Shown here in pieces: positions 32,886 through 45,189 of a DNA stretch of 64,000 nt. The notes below the pieces were generated by a model. It was not told the DNA's origin and made no database searches. It was given only the letters and a program-made list of their open reading frames with translations. Within the stretch, counting starts at the first letter, position 1; each line of letters begins with the position of its first letter. The stretch covers positions 12,611,882 through 12,675,881 of the forward strand of contig NC_063066.1 of the NCBI RefSeq assembly GCF_018812025.1. The letters run 5' to 3'. The stretch is from Megalobrama amblycephala (Eukaryota > Chordata > Actinopteri > Cypriniformes > Xenocyprididae). Both the position numbers and the translations under genes were made by a program.

Positions 32886-33543
32886 TAATGTTCCAAGAAC
32901 ATTAGTTTTTGGCTCACAAAACGTTAGTTTAACATTAAGCTAACATTCCCAGAATGTTAGTTTTTGGTTTGTATAATGTTAATCTAACATTAATCTAATG
33001 TTCCCAAAACGTTAGTTTTTGGTATGTATAATGTTATTCTAAAGTTAATCTAACATTCTGATAACGTTGTTCTAACGTTAATCTAACATTCCCAGAACTT
33101 TATTCTAACGTTAATCTAACGTTCCTAGAACATTAGTTTTTGGTTTGTATAAGATTATTCTAACATTAATCTAACGTTCCTAGAACGTTAGTTTTTGGTT
33201 CCCGGAACATTATCTTAACCTTAATCTAACGTTCCCAAAACGTTAGTTTTTGGTTTGTATAACATTATTCTAACATTAATCTAACATTCCTAGAATGTTA
33301 TTCTAACGTTAATCTAACCATTCCCAGAATGTTAGTTTTTGGTTCCCAGATTATTATTGTAACGTTAATCTAACGTTCTCAAAACATTAGTTTTTGGTTT
33401 ATATAACGTTATTCTAAAGTTAATCTAACGTTCTCATAACATTATTCTAACCTTAATCTAACATTCCCAGAGCGTTACTTTTTGGTTTGTATAACGTTAT
33501 TCTAACATTAATCTAACATACCCAGAACGTTATTCTAACGTTA
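32886..33543. repeat. AACGTTA-based minisatellite, about 660 bp
   Basis: Imperfect units built from TTCTAACGTTAATCTAACGTT and CCCAGAACGTTAGTTTTTGG repeat with variable order and length. Many units contain the palindromes AACGTT and TTAATCTAA. Long units of roughly 55 bp are interspersed with shorter ones of about 30 bp, giving a higher-order pattern. There is no coding capacity. Confidence 0.9.
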
Positions 33544-33564
33544 CATCTATATAAGATGTCAGGG

Positions 33565-33834
33565 TAAAACTTTAGTTTGTGGCCCAGTTCTCACTATTAA
33601 CTAGCTGCTTATTAGCATGCAAATTACTAGGATATTGGCTGTTTATTAGTACTTATAAAGCACATATTAATGCCTTATTCTGCATGACCATATTCTACAT
33701 CTCTTAATCCTACCCAATAACCTTAACTACTACCTTACTAACTATTAATAAGCAGTAATTAGAAGTTTTTTGAGGCAAAATTCATAGTTAATAGTTAGTT
33801 AATGGTGAGATTTGGACCCTAATCTAAAGTTTGA
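33565..33834. mobile_element. Short MITE-like element, about 270 bp
   Basis: TAAAACTTTAGTTTGTGGCC on the left is partially mirrored by GGACCCTAATCTAAAGTTTGAC on the right, with inner CAGTTCTCACTATTAACTAG against TAGTTAGTTAATGGTGAGAT. The style is that of widespread short non-autonomous DNA elements in fish. The target duplication is not clear. Confidence 0.7.
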
Positions 33835-35484
33835 CTGAAAGTGTGAATCACTTATGATTACCTGCAAGATATCTTCTCAGTCTACATAAAAGTGGCTCAA
33901 TGGCAATAAAAAAGTGAACCCAGAAAGTGAACCATGATATCCTTGATTAAAAACAGAAACATTAGAATTTAAATGTTATAAAACATATGAGGCTGATATA
34001 AAAACATTAAATGATTGTCCATGATACAACAAAACTAGTATATCTGGTCTATTATTGTATCCAAATAACATTTATGCCTATTTGCTATGAATTTGACAAT
34101 AGTAAATGCACAATAAAGAAGCAGACATTCATCTTAATAAAAGTCCCCAAATCCCTTTTTGGCAGCTTGGAAAACACTGCCTGTTGGCAGACGCTCAGGA
34201 GAGATCCAGGAGCCCTCAAGGAAGTAGTCCAAAAATTATGCTAAAACTCAGCAGACAACCCCTCAATCCCAGGTGAACATCCCAACGAGATCTGCTTAAC
34301 TGCATCTGTAAGCTCTTGAAAGCTTATGTCACAATCTAAAGTCCCTATTTTTTTCAGGTAATAACTGTGGAAGGCTCAAATACCTGTATAAAGCCATAGC
34401 ATTCACATTAATCTCAATGTCAGTTGTTCAGCTGTCATGTAACCTCCCTGGAGTACGGTTTGATATCTGCCATTTCACCTGAGCCCCCAAGCAATAAATG
34501 CTAAACAACTGTATTTAAAAATAATATAAAATAAAAGATAATTGTCAGAATTCAACTTTTGAATGGCCATCAATGGAGAAAGACACTTTTTTTTCAGAAG
34601 TTGTACTTTCAGCATCTGCCAGCAGGGGCTAAAAGGGCAATGCTAACCATCTAAACTTTGACCTCTTGGTGGAAGGACCTTTAACAGATCTTCAGCACAC
34701 ACAATACACAGTCCAATTCAGAATAAAATTCTACTGTCAGCCCTCCCATTTCTTCTAAATTATCTATGAATGTTCATTGGGGCACTGCAAATGAAGCACA
34801 TTTATGCTGAATCCTTTTTTCCTATTTAAAGAAAAAAGCACTGAGCCTCCATTTCTTTCTTATATTCAAAGTGCCTATTAACTGAATATATTCTTGACTT
34901 TATTAAAGCACATTTAACTTTTAATGCAAAAACTGCTCAAACATTTCTGTACTGAGTTCAGTATGTGTATTTCCCAACTTTAACTTTGCAACTTTTAAAC
35001 TGTTGACTTTGATATTTGAAAAAACACAGTTTTGACATTAAATTCTAATGTGCATCTTTCCAACCTCTTACCATTGATTTTCACACCAGTTTGTGACCTG
35101 CACTCTTCCCACAAACAAGTAAACTCCTCGCAAAAAAAAAAAAATCAATATCTTACAGATTTTTGCCAGTGGTTGCCATAATGTTTTCCAAAAAAACATC
35201 TGGAAAAAATATTAAAGTAGCATGAGTCATTAAACACCTTATAATACTACACTTATTTTAAAATCCTCTATATGGTTCTATTCAGCAGCTATAAATACAC
35301 AGACGTTATTACATTTGCCCACCTCTGCCTTAACCTATAGTGCCCAGCCAATGTCTACCTTTTCTAGTGCTAAAATAACAAAAATAAAATAACTTAGGAA
35401 ATAAAAATCCCTCTAGTTCAAATAAATTCTGATAGCACTGCTCTCTTATTCTGAACTCTTGCCACATTTATATTTAAAGAAACT
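33835..35484. other. Gene-free AT-rich sequence
   Basis: No ORF with protein-like content and no repeat terminus were recognised. CAGCATCTGCCAGCAGGGGC near 34610 is GC-richer but short. Confidence 0.5.
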
Positions 35485-35489
35485 ATTCT

Positions 35490-35783
35490 TGTCACACCCT
35501 CACACCACATGAACTTTCATTTTGTTTGTTTTCTTCAGTCACATGCTCCTTTGTTCTAGTTTCCTGCCACAATCTGTCACTATGGACACTAATCTCATTC
35601 ATCACTGTTGTTAGTCATTTTAGTCAATCGTCTGTGTATATCAGTTCAGTTCTGTCTCGTATCTTACTTGTGTTGAGTTGTGTTCCTGTCTGGATTCTGG
35701 ATTCTCCCATTGGATTATCAAGTAAAGACTTATTTGTGAATTATCTTCTTTGTCGTGTGTTTATATACAACCAGCATGTTACA
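35490..35783 (+). mobile_element. Solo LTR-like repeat, 294 bp, with 5-bp target duplication
   Basis: The sequence starts TGTCACACCC and ends CATGTTACA, with TGT...ACA termini. ATTCT flanks both sides (35485-35489 and 35784-35788). A related copy on the minus strand at about 58050-58562 shares CACATG-x-GCTCCTTTGTTC, CCTGCCACAATCTGTCAC and AGTAAAG-x-CTTATTTG. No internal retroelement sequence is present. The retroelement family is unknown. Confidence 0.75.
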
Positions 35784-36616
35784 ATTCTTATGGGCTCCTG
35801 CATATAGGAAGAGAAAGAGAACAGTAATGAGAAAAAGTGGAGCTGATCCATTTAACTATTGATAAAATAATAAACCTTTACTCTTTAACTTTATTCCATC
35901 GAACCAGAGCCTCTTTTTCATTCAAAACATTAAATCCAATTCTAAGTTTGTCACAGATGTATCAAATTGGTCCAAATCAGGAATAACCTTGTCCCAAATG
36001 TCTCATCTGAGAAATCATTGATCTCTTGAAAGGAATAAGATCTGGTTTCAGAGAAAGTGTTATTAATAGTGTTTTATACCACAAACAAAAATTATCTGCC
36101 ATATTTCCCTGTCCCTTCTTCATCCATACTCTCATGCACTCATGGTCTGCATAGCCTAACACTATGGAAGTAAATGAATGCCAAATGTTTTTTTTTAAAT
36201 AAAAAGCTTGTTGAATTGCACTAATTGAAAAAAAAAAAAAAAAAAAAAAAATGCATTACAACTGTGCTTGCATTTAGATGCATTGTATTTTTAAGGCTTG
36301 AATTTTTATTCAAAACGATTCACACACATTATTAAAAATTCAATAATTTATATTCACCTTTCAGAATTCACTTCCAAAATATTCATTCTGTTTAAAAATA
36401 CAACCTATAATATTCGACTAGCAATTTTCGGTCCATTTTATTTCGCTTTACAAATTCGCTTCCACAAATTCAGTGGTTCAAATTCGGCAGAAAATTCAAC
36501 ATTTCACATCCGGGAACTGCAGGAAAAGCAGTAGAGTGCCGATGCATGATCTCCATCTGCTGTTAGTCAACTTCACCAGCAGGTGCCACTAGCGGCTGTT
36601 TACGAAGACCAGATCA

Positions 36617-36673
36617 ATGGCTAGTAAGTCATCATTCATTCATAAAAATGGATTTGCAGAAATAGAGCGAGCG
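36617..36673 (+). other. Exon-like 19-codon unit in the palindrome's left arm
   Basis: ATG at 36617 opens MASKSSFIHKNGFAEIERA, followed exactly by GTAAGT at 36674, a consensus splice donor in phase 0. The right arm preserves the donor (39685-39680, minus strand) and most codons, but its start reads ACG (39742-39740). I cannot assign a protein. It may be a captured or ancestral first exon carried by the element. Confidence 0.4.
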
Positions 36674-37016
36674 GTAAGTGAATGTGTGATGATTATCAGG
36701 GCTAGTATAAATGCAGTAAAGCTGACAACAACACAAAAGCTGCATTTATGTTTAATTCAGTGTTTTTACGGTTACTTTCCCTGTGTAGGCTACATGTAAG
36801 CAGCTTTCTCTCCAGTGAACGAGATTATAATATTATTCCCCAATGCTGATGTACAGATCAAAGTTAAATCTGAGGTAGACATATATTTCTCTCTGTTGTT
36901 TTCCTTAACTTTATATCGCGGTGCTGTGTTGTAATATTAGGGATTCCCTCATACGTCATAGGATTCCCCTGCCATCAGGACATATAAAACTCTTAACAGA
37001 GCTTAAAGGTGCCCTC

Positions 37017-38411
37017 GAATGAAAAATTGAATTTATCTTGGCATAGTTGAATAACAAGAGTTCAGTACATGGAAAAGACATACATTGAGTTTCAAACCCC
37101 ATTGCTTCCTCTTTCTTATGTAAATCTCATTTGTTTAAAAGACTTCCGGAAAACACACGGATCTCAACATAACACCGACTGTTACGTAACAGTCGGGGTG
37201 TACGCCACCAATATTTGTCACGACCGTCAGTGAGAGTGCCCGAATTAGCCACTTGAGGGCACTCCATCCTGGACTGTTTTCACCCCATTGACTACACTAC
37301 CCATAACGCACTGCCGGACTCATTATCCATTTATCACATCATTACACCCAGCTGTCATGTATTTTGTAATCAGTGTCTGTCTATTTAATCTCAGTTGTTT
37401 CTGTCCTCAGTTGTGGTTTGTTGTATTTGTTACGTGCACCGTTTGTTTCTCTGGCCTTTTGTTTTGTGGACTGTTTCTGTGATTTTGACCCTTGCCTGTT
37501 CCTTGGATTACGTGTTTGGAGTTCCCTTTAATAAACATCACTGCACTTGGATCTTACCATCTTGTTCTTGTGTGCACCGTGACAGAACAAACCACCCGAA
37601 AACAGTCCAGGATGGAGTGCCCTCAAGTGGCTAATTCGGGCACTCTCACTGACGGTCGTGACAATATTTGCATATATGCCAGCCCATGTTCAAGCATTAG
37701 ACAAGGAAAGGCAGTATTAACGTCTGGATCTGTGCACAGACAAGGTAAGCTACAAGAACAACAGCGAAAAATGGCAGATGGAGCAATAATAACTGACATG
37801 ATCCATGATAACATGATATTTTTAGTGATATTTGTAAACTGTCTTTCTAAATGTTTCGTTAGCATGTTGCTAATGTACTGTTAAATGTGGTTAAAGTTAC
37901 CATCGTTTATTACTGTATTCACGGAGACAAGAGAGCCGTCGCTATTTTAATTTTTTAAACACTTGCAGTCTGTATAATTCATAAATACAACTTCATTCTT
38001 TATAAATCTCTCCAACAGTGTGTAATATTAGCTTTAGCCACAGAGCATAGCCTCAAACTCATAGAGAATCAAATGTGAACATCAAAATAAATACTTTACT
38101 CACATGATTCGATGTATGCACACAGCATGCATGACGAACATCTTGTAAAGATCCATTTGAGGGTTATATTAGCTGTGTGAACTTTGTAAATGCACTGTAA
38201 TATAGTCGAGAGCTCGTGAGGCAGGGGGCACGCGATTTAAAGGGGCGGCGACTGAAAAAATCAGTGTATAGTTAATGATGCCCCAAAATAGGCAGTTAAA
38301 AAATTAATTAAAAAAAATCTATGGGGTATTTTGAGCTTAAACTTCACAGACACATTCAGGAGACACCTTAGACTTATATTACATCTTGTGAAAAAGCATT
38401 CTTGGGCACCT
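37017..38411. mobile_element. TTAA-flanked element, 1395 bp, in the palindrome's left arm
   Basis: AGGTGCCCTCGAATG and TTGGGCACCT mark the ends, with TTAA at 37013-37016 and 38412-38415. It is homologous to 18423-19358. The opposite palindrome arm holds the unoccupied site (TTAA 39354-39357), so the insertion postdates the inverted duplication. Its length includes a further 444-bp insertion at 37218-37661. Confidence 0.95.
37218..37661. mobile_element. 444-bp long-TIR element nested in the TTAA element
   Basis: The ends TCACGACCGTCAGTGAGAGT and ACTCTCACTGACGGTCGTGA are perfect inverted copies. Complementarity continues for about 65 bp (through AGGGCACTCCATCCTGGACT). CAATATTTG flanks both sides (37209-37217 and 37662-37670), and the homologous element at 18.4 kb has CAATATTTG once without an insert. 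The duplication is 7 to 9 bp, since the element edges share bases with it. The interior is non-coding and includes AATAAACATCACTGCACTTG. MULE-like or hAT-like origin is possible. Confidence 0.9.
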
Positions 38412-38483
38412 TTAATGGACTAGTACAGTGATATAAAAGACCAAACTCGCACCTCATTGGTGATTTAGGTTATACTATATAGC

Positions 38484-39289
38484 AGTGGTGTGCGGTGGTG
38501 TTTTCAATTGAGGAGGCAAAGTCCTCATTTATGTCCCTGTCACACAATTTTAAGTTAACATTATATAAAAAGAGAGACCAAATACAATTATATTTTGTTA
38601 TTTTTACACTATGTAATGTTCTGTTTATTAAAGCCAAGTATAAATTTCATCAAGTTAGTGTTTTTACTCATTTTTACATTTATTCCAAAATAATAACTAA
38701 AGGCAGTAACAATTTAAACTGTTATTTATATTATTATTAACTAATTATTTTCAGCAGTCATCAAGCTTGTACACACTGATCACTCACTCACAGACACAAA
38801 GATGTACCTTTAATTTCACCATGCTGATTGCTCACTAACCCCGCCCCCCAGCCCAATTTATCGCACAAACCAATCATGTCCAATCATAACCGATCATATC
38901 CAATCATAGCGCAGTTGAGGCATTGCAGGGAAAATGAAATGAACAAAGTAGAACGAACTGTGTGACGAATGTGTAAAAAAAAAAGAAAAAGTATATGTGT
39001 ATGTACTTTAAGTGGGGTGTGTTTGAATATGCGTGTGCATGTGCGTGTACAAGAGTTTGTGCAACTTCACGTTTGTTTGTGTGAGAAAGAGTAGGGTGCA
39101 TCACTGTTCAACCTGAGACCTAGATGAACACTTTAGAGTTGGTTTTGTGACTGTAAATCATTCTCGTCAAATGCTATTGAAGGTAGAAACGCGAATACCA
39201 ATGTTGTAACTTTAGAGACGGTCCCTAAATTTGCGAAAAACAAACGTTAAATGTCAAACCAACTTAATGCCAGTATATGCTTGCTTGGA
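38484..39289. other. Loop of the 4-kb palindrome
   Basis: The loop begins near GCAGTGGTGTGCGGTGGTGT, which may be a terminus of a further repeat. It is AT-rich, with a short cluster of CAATCAT motifs at 38865-38910. No transposase reading was found. If the palindrome were an active foldback element, this is where a gene would be expected. Confidence 0.45.
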
Positions 39290-40484
39290 GCCTATATAGT
39301 ATAACTTACATCACAAAAGGTGCGAGTTTGGTCTTTTATATCACTGTAGTCCATTAAGCTGTGTTAAGAGTTTTATATGTCCTGATGGCAGGGGAATCCT
39401 ATGACGTATGAGAGAAACCCTAGTATTACAACACAGCGCTGCAATATAGCTAAGGAAACTTAATAACAGAGAGAAATATATGTCTACCTCTCTGTACCTG
39501 ATCTGTACATCAGCATTGGGCAATAACTTTATAATCACGTTCACTGGAGAGAAAGCTGCTTACATGTAGCCTACACAAGGAAAGTAACCATAAAGACACT
39601 GAATTAAACATAAATGCAGCTTTTGTGTCTTTATCAGCTTTTCTGCATTCATACTGACCCTGATAATCATCACACATTCACTTACCGCTTGCTCTATTTC
39701 TGCAAATCTGTTTTTATGAATGAATGATGACTTACTAGCCGTTGCTCTGGTCTTCGTAAACAGCCGCTAGTGACTAACAGCAGATGGAGATCATGCATGG
39801 GCACTCTACTGCTTTTCCTGCAGTTCCCTGATGTGAAATGTGAAGCGAATTTGTAAAGCGAAAATTGCCAGTTGAATATTATAGGTTGTATTTTTAAACA
39901 GAATGAATATTTTGGAAGTGAAATCTGAAAAGTGAATATAAATTATTGAATTTTTAATAATGAAAATGAGTGAGAAAAATTTTGAATTGATATACGACCA
40001 TGTTGAATTTCAGCCCATAAAAATGCAAGCCTTAAAAATACAATGCATCAAAATGCAAGCACAGTTAATGTAATGGATTTTTTTTTTTTTTTCAATTGGT
40101 GCAATTCAACAAGCTTTTTATTTCAAAAACATTTGGCATTAATTTACTTCCATATAACACACTCTTTCAGCTCTTTCAATTTTCTTAAATCTCGTTCCCA
40201 GTTACTTTTCTTCATCTCTAAGTTAACTAAACACATCAGATACCATGCTGGTCTTCCCCTTATGTGGACAAATAGGAGTCACTCTCAGAGGACCATGAAA
40301 TACTTTCATGCCAGACATGTGGGTACCTTCAAAAAATTAAAACTATTCTCCTAAATGACATTTCAATGCCAGGCTCTTACAACTCAGTCATATAGCCTTG
40401 ATATGATGGCCTTGATTCTTCCAAATCAGGTGAGTTATCCATTTTTTTAAGGTTATACATTTTTTTTGTAGTATATAATTAAGT

Positions 40485-40693
40485 TAAACTTTATTTCAGT
40501 GTTCCATATAGTAGACATTCTACTACTATCTATAAGAAACTTTGCAACAACATGTCAACTAAACTCATTAGAGTATCAATAGACTGTAGTAGACAGTTGC
40601 ATTAAGGTTAGGTATTAGAGTTAGTGGAATAAGTTGGCATGCAGTTGCAAACTTACTTAGAATGTCTAAAGTGGACCAAAATAAAGTATTACC
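40485..40693. mobile_element. Short MITE, TTAAACTTTATTTCAG / ACCAAAATAAAGTATTA ends
   Basis: The left AAACTTTATTTCAGTGTTCC and the right AAGTGGACCAAAATAAAGTA are imperfect inverted copies. Inner repeats (TTGCAACAACATGTCAACTA against AGTTGGCATGCAGTTGCAAA) also pair. It is about 210 bp and non-coding. Confidence 0.7.
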
Positions 40694-43215
40694 TATAATT
40701 ATTTTTTGTAGGTGTTTTGTAGGTTATTGTATTTGTTCTTCTTTAATGATTACTACTACTACCTGCCACATTAGCAAAATTTAAATGACATTGTTAATGT
40801 GACAAAGCGCTGTGAAAAGTGTATGAAGCACAGCTTAAACTAAAAAACACTTTCAAACCATCCTTTCTCTTGGACAAAGCACAGCAAACTCAATGTGTGG
40901 GGAAATCGTTCACCCCTCATGCAAAATTCCAGATCTCACCGATTCCCATTGAAATAAATTTTTCGGCTGTGATGATAAATGTGATGCAACTTTATTCATC
41001 CTCTATGCTTAGTATGCTTAGTAGCTGTTGCTACACCCTATTTATTAGAGGGGGCTTCAGCCCCCTTAAAATTCTGTGAGCTGTCAGCAACTTTACAAAT
41101 CTGTGATCTCTCTGCACATTTACTAACAACAGCAACTGATATCTCAGATTATTTCAGTCTGAATCAGCTGTCGGGTATCAGACATGTGCTCAGTTCCCTT
41201 TTTCGAATGGTCTCCATCCCAGCAAAATAAAATCTAATAGATTCTTGTTAGAGTAAAATCGTTTAATTTTGTCGACCAGCCGTCAAACAGAACTATTTTT
41301 TGTTTTATTTAGGCCAATCTCTTTTCCGGACTTGCATTGCAATCATGCAGACAAAATGTAATTTGTGTGAAAATACAAAGTCTGTAAACAAGACTTTAAC
41401 AAAGGCCAGAGATGGGACATGCTGAATCCTGATGCAAAGAGGAGAGAAGAGCACAGGCATGCCATCAGAGAAAATACTGTACCAGACACAGGAAGCTCAC
41501 TGTTTGCAATGCTCAAAATATTGGAAGAAAAACACAAGTATTGATTTGGGGTTGGTGGTATATGAATGTATCTCTGAACAAAAATGACTGTCTTCAGAAA
41601 AGTTTCGATGGCATTTTCTTTTCCTCTTACATCCGTATAATGCCTATTTAAGTAGTGTTTATAAGTGTTCTTTGTGTACAGTGGTATTATATGCACAATA
41701 TAATATGTACTAGATATTGTCAGACAGTGAATGATCATTTTCATTCAGTCCATTTGCTGTGTTTTGTGCAGGTATGTTTTATCATTTCACAAAGCTAAAG
41801 TCAGACCTTTTTTTTTTTTTTTTTTTTTTTTTAATTAAATACAATCTAATTTAAATCAAAAACAACTGCTACATGTGTGTTCCAACATCTTTGTTTGGAT
41901 CGTGATTAAATTACAGTAGTTCCCTCTCATTTAAAACAGCTACAGAAAGTCAGTTTGGTGTTTAATAGAGCAAATAAACAACAAATAAAATAGCTAAAGA
42001 AAATAAATAAATAAATATCAGCAACTGGTATCGGAATCTGCCTATTTGCTAAAAAATATTTTGTGTAAAAAAAAAATAAAAAAACTGGGAATCAACATGA
42101 TAAAATCATAATCGGTGTATCCCTATTTTTGTAATTAATAAAAGTTTCAAATTTAAAAACTCAAGCAGTCAAGCAATAACTTGTGACCTCCAGCAGCTCA
42201 TGCCCCATTAAACTGAAATTATGTCCAGGCAGTATTTTCACAGCCATTGTTTCTCAATGGTCAACAGCACATTTTCATGGTAAACCCCCTCTCCCTCAGG
42301 TTTCTCACACATGCCAGTGAGTAGACACCAACTAAATTACTACTTTTATAAATGCAATATTCCAAAATTTGAGGAGTCAGGGAAAAATATGAAATTAATA
42401 GGTAGAAGCAAACAGTAGAAACAAACTTTCCTACCTCCAACTCCACCAGAGAGAGAGAGAGTGTGTGTGCAATATAGACAAAGCGCCATGCTTATCACCA
42501 CCAACAGCCTCTCTCAGTTTGTGCAATGCCATTAAAGTGTGTTTGCTGTAGCGATTTGCTGAAAGCCTCTATATATGCATGCATACAGTATCTAGCATTG
42601 AAGTCCCACTCTTAGCCGTTTTTTCCGAGTCTGCCGGAATGAAAGAGAGAAAGAGAGTGTGCGGTGTGACCTTGCATACCAATCAAAGCTATTTAAATTC
42701 AAACATTACATACATTTTCAAATTGCTCTTGTATTGGGTATGTCTGAATTTGTCTGTCTGGGAACATTACTGTCCATTCAATGGAACCTGAAGTTTAAAA
42801 ACAACTGGGTAATAGAGCATCTATGATTTCAAAGTGTTCAAAATCACATTGCTCTTGTCCTTCTGGCCCGTAGGGGTCTGTTTAGGTCTGAAAGGGATAA
42901 TTTGAACCTGAAACAACTTTTCCAGCATTCTCTTCACTTTAATTTGGCATTTCAAACAGAATTTGTGGCTGACTATAAGAGCAAAACGAAAGAACATGAC
43001 TTAAAAATGTGATGGGGCCACACATATAAAACTGTTCTTGGCACCCACTAAATGTCATATTTAGGTAAAACTCAATTAGGTGTTTATGTAACAGGACCAT
43101 TTTCAGTATATTTATATGAGCCGATCAAAATTAAATGACAATTTTAGCCGTATTATGTGTTGTGATTTTATCACAAAGGCACTTTTAATAAGTTCCTGTA
43201 TCTCTAAAACTATAG
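40694..43215. other. Gene-free sequence with simple repeats
   Basis: It contains a T-run at 41810-41832 and GA/GT simple repeats at 42448-42470. Short readings have no protein-like support. Nothing else is recognised. Confidence 0.45.
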
Positions 43216-43995
43216 GGTAAAGTGGGGCTAAAGGCACACCTTAAGAAAAATGTGTTTTTCACTACACCCATAGTGTATGATTGCAGAAAAAATATTCATG
43301 TTTTTATTTAACATTGATGGACCAGCAGATTTTGTGTGAAAAGAAAAAGCATTTCTGAAAGCACTGAATGAGATCCCATAATAATTTAACATAGCTTTAC
43401 CGGAGTAACATTTCATTTTATAATATAAGTATTTATCATATTTTTAAATATAATGGTTTCATTATGAATATGGTGATTATCTCTAAGGTGGACACCCAAC
43501 TTAATATATGATATTTACAGTATCATCTGAATCTAACCATGTCATGTCAACAAATGGAAAATCAGCCAGCTATTCATTATCAGGTTAATTATTGTGCCTG
43601 TAGCCCCAACAGCAGGGGTGCCTTTTACCCCAAATATCATACTTTTACATATTCGGCAGTTATTGAAAAACTGTTGATTTAATTACCTTGAACAAAACGG
43701 AAAAACATTAACAAGACCTTTGTTTCAAAACATATTCAATAATTTTAGTGATTCTCATTTTCTACTTAAATCTAAAACATTTAAAAAAAAACATTAAATT
43801 TTAGATCAAATTAGCACAATATCAACTTTGCACTGCTGCCCACGATTGCATCAAGGATCAGCCAAATTTTCACGTGCATCTTGAAAAGTGGATGTTTTGA
43901 AAAAGTGCTATGGCAAGTTGTGCCATCTATTGGTTTAGAGGAAAATAAAATCAAATGCACCTTTTACCCTGGTGTGCCTTTAGCCCCGCTGTACC
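43216..43995. mobile_element. Inverted-repeat element, about 780 bp, GTGGGGCTAAAGGCACACC ends
   Basis: GGTAAAGTGGGGCTAAAGGC on the left and GCCTTTAGCCCCGCTGTACC on the right are inverted copies with two mismatches, extending to CACACC/GGTGTG. An inner GTAGCCCCAACAGCAGGGGT lies near the centre. No transposase is encoded. The target duplication is unclear. Confidence 0.8.
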
Positions 43996-45189
43996 TTTCC
44001 AATGCAACTGAGATGGCAATTTATACATTTGATTTGGATAATATGATTATTTAAAATATTTCATATGAGATGTTGGCATATTATTGATCTATAAATTTTA
44101 GAGATAACTTTTTTATTCTTTACTCTGAGGGTTTATATGTCTTATTCACATTTATATTCGGGTTTTCACACACCGAGTAAAACAAATGGGAGTGCAACAC
44201 CATAAACTTAAAATATTCAGTACAGAAAGTTTGTGTAATTGGTCATGTCAGCTTATGTACAGCTCATAGTCCCAAAGAATGACCTTGTTTAAGTTCCTAT
44301 CCAGAGATTGTGAGATGCTGTAAATTTGAAGAGATTTGCCACAGATTGATGGCAGTGGGGAGCTGAAGGCACTGATTGCAGAGGAAGAGAAGAGAGAGGG
44401 CATTTAATTTAGACCCCAACTTGCCCCTCCATCTTTCCACCACACAGGGAGTTAATCAGCACTTAAGCAACAAATCTGGTGACAAGGGTGGAGAGGGAAA
44501 AAAAAAAAAAAAAAGAGAGGGGAATGAGCAATGGTACACAGAAAGGGAAGTGAAAAACAGACTGAGGAGGGGTGGATTGGAGGGGTGGAAAGAGAGAGCT
44601 GAATCGCTAAATATAATAATAGACAAGCTGACGGACACATAGATTAGCTTTCAAATTAGAGCAGTCTTGCATTGCACAATTCCTCTGTTTGTCTGTTATT
44701 TGCAAGTTTTCTTTCAAAGCCTCATGGAATCCACCAAGCTGCCTTGCCCCTCTCTCCAATCTTCCTCCTTCCCTGCTCACTTCCCCTCCACTGGTCCTTC
44801 ATTCCACTCTTTTATCCTCTGGGCATAGTGCGAGCTGTGTGGGGTACTCAGAGTCCCAGCATGTATCTAGAGAGTAGGAGATGAATGGAGCTACTGCGTT
44901 TGGTTTAATGGCTAGTTTGAGCTAAAAGACTACGGGAGAGCTGTTCTCACTACTGGGGAGGAAATGTTTGTAAAACCTTAACAGTTATCCACAGTACTGT
45001 AATAATTTGACCAAAAATCTAAGCATTTTGTTTAAGAGTGACATGCACAATTTGTTGGATGTTTACCTAGCTTAATGTGCAAAGTCAACTACAAGTAAAC
45101 CCTTCAAAAACTGATTCTAAATATTACACTCTAAACCTTTAAGTCATGCTAAAAGAATGATCTACATTTGATTTTTCTGTTTATAAGAA
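43996..45189. other. Gene-free sequence
   Basis: A-rich and GA-rich low-complexity runs occur at 44490-44520. The lysine- and arginine-rich reading across them is compositional. No gene is supported. Confidence 0.5.

Larger units (their letters stand above)
36163..40154. mobile_element. 4-kb palindromic element (arms and loop)
   Basis: The left arm (36163-38483) and right arm (39290-40154) are inverted copies around a loop of about 806 bp. Matching ends are TATGGAAGTAAATGAATGCC and, at the right, its complement ending CTTCCATA. The right arm is 865 bp. The left arm is longer only because of a 1395-bp TTAA element inside it; without that the arms are nearly equal. Arms differ by scattered substitutions and some small indels, so they are not a fresh duplication. 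Each arm carries a short exon-like unit with a GTAAGT donor. No transposase was found in arms or loop. Confidence 0.85.

Noticed and set aside
32886..33543. Possible CRISPR-like array of short direct repeats
   Set aside because: Units are contiguous and diverged with no unique spacers, and the genome is clearly animal. It is a minisatellite.
33565..33834. Possible tRNA-derived SINE
   Set aside because: There are no A-box or B-box promoter motifs and no tail; the complementary edges fit a MITE better. No SINE with a clear B box was found anywhere in the window.
37492..37884. 130-codon plus-strand ORF
   Set aside because: It spans the border of the 444-bp insertion and the TTAA element, so it is a chance fusion of two repeats.
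44376..44642. 88-codon charged ORF
   Set aside because: The lysine tract comes from an A-run and the remainder is GA-rich low-complexity sequence.
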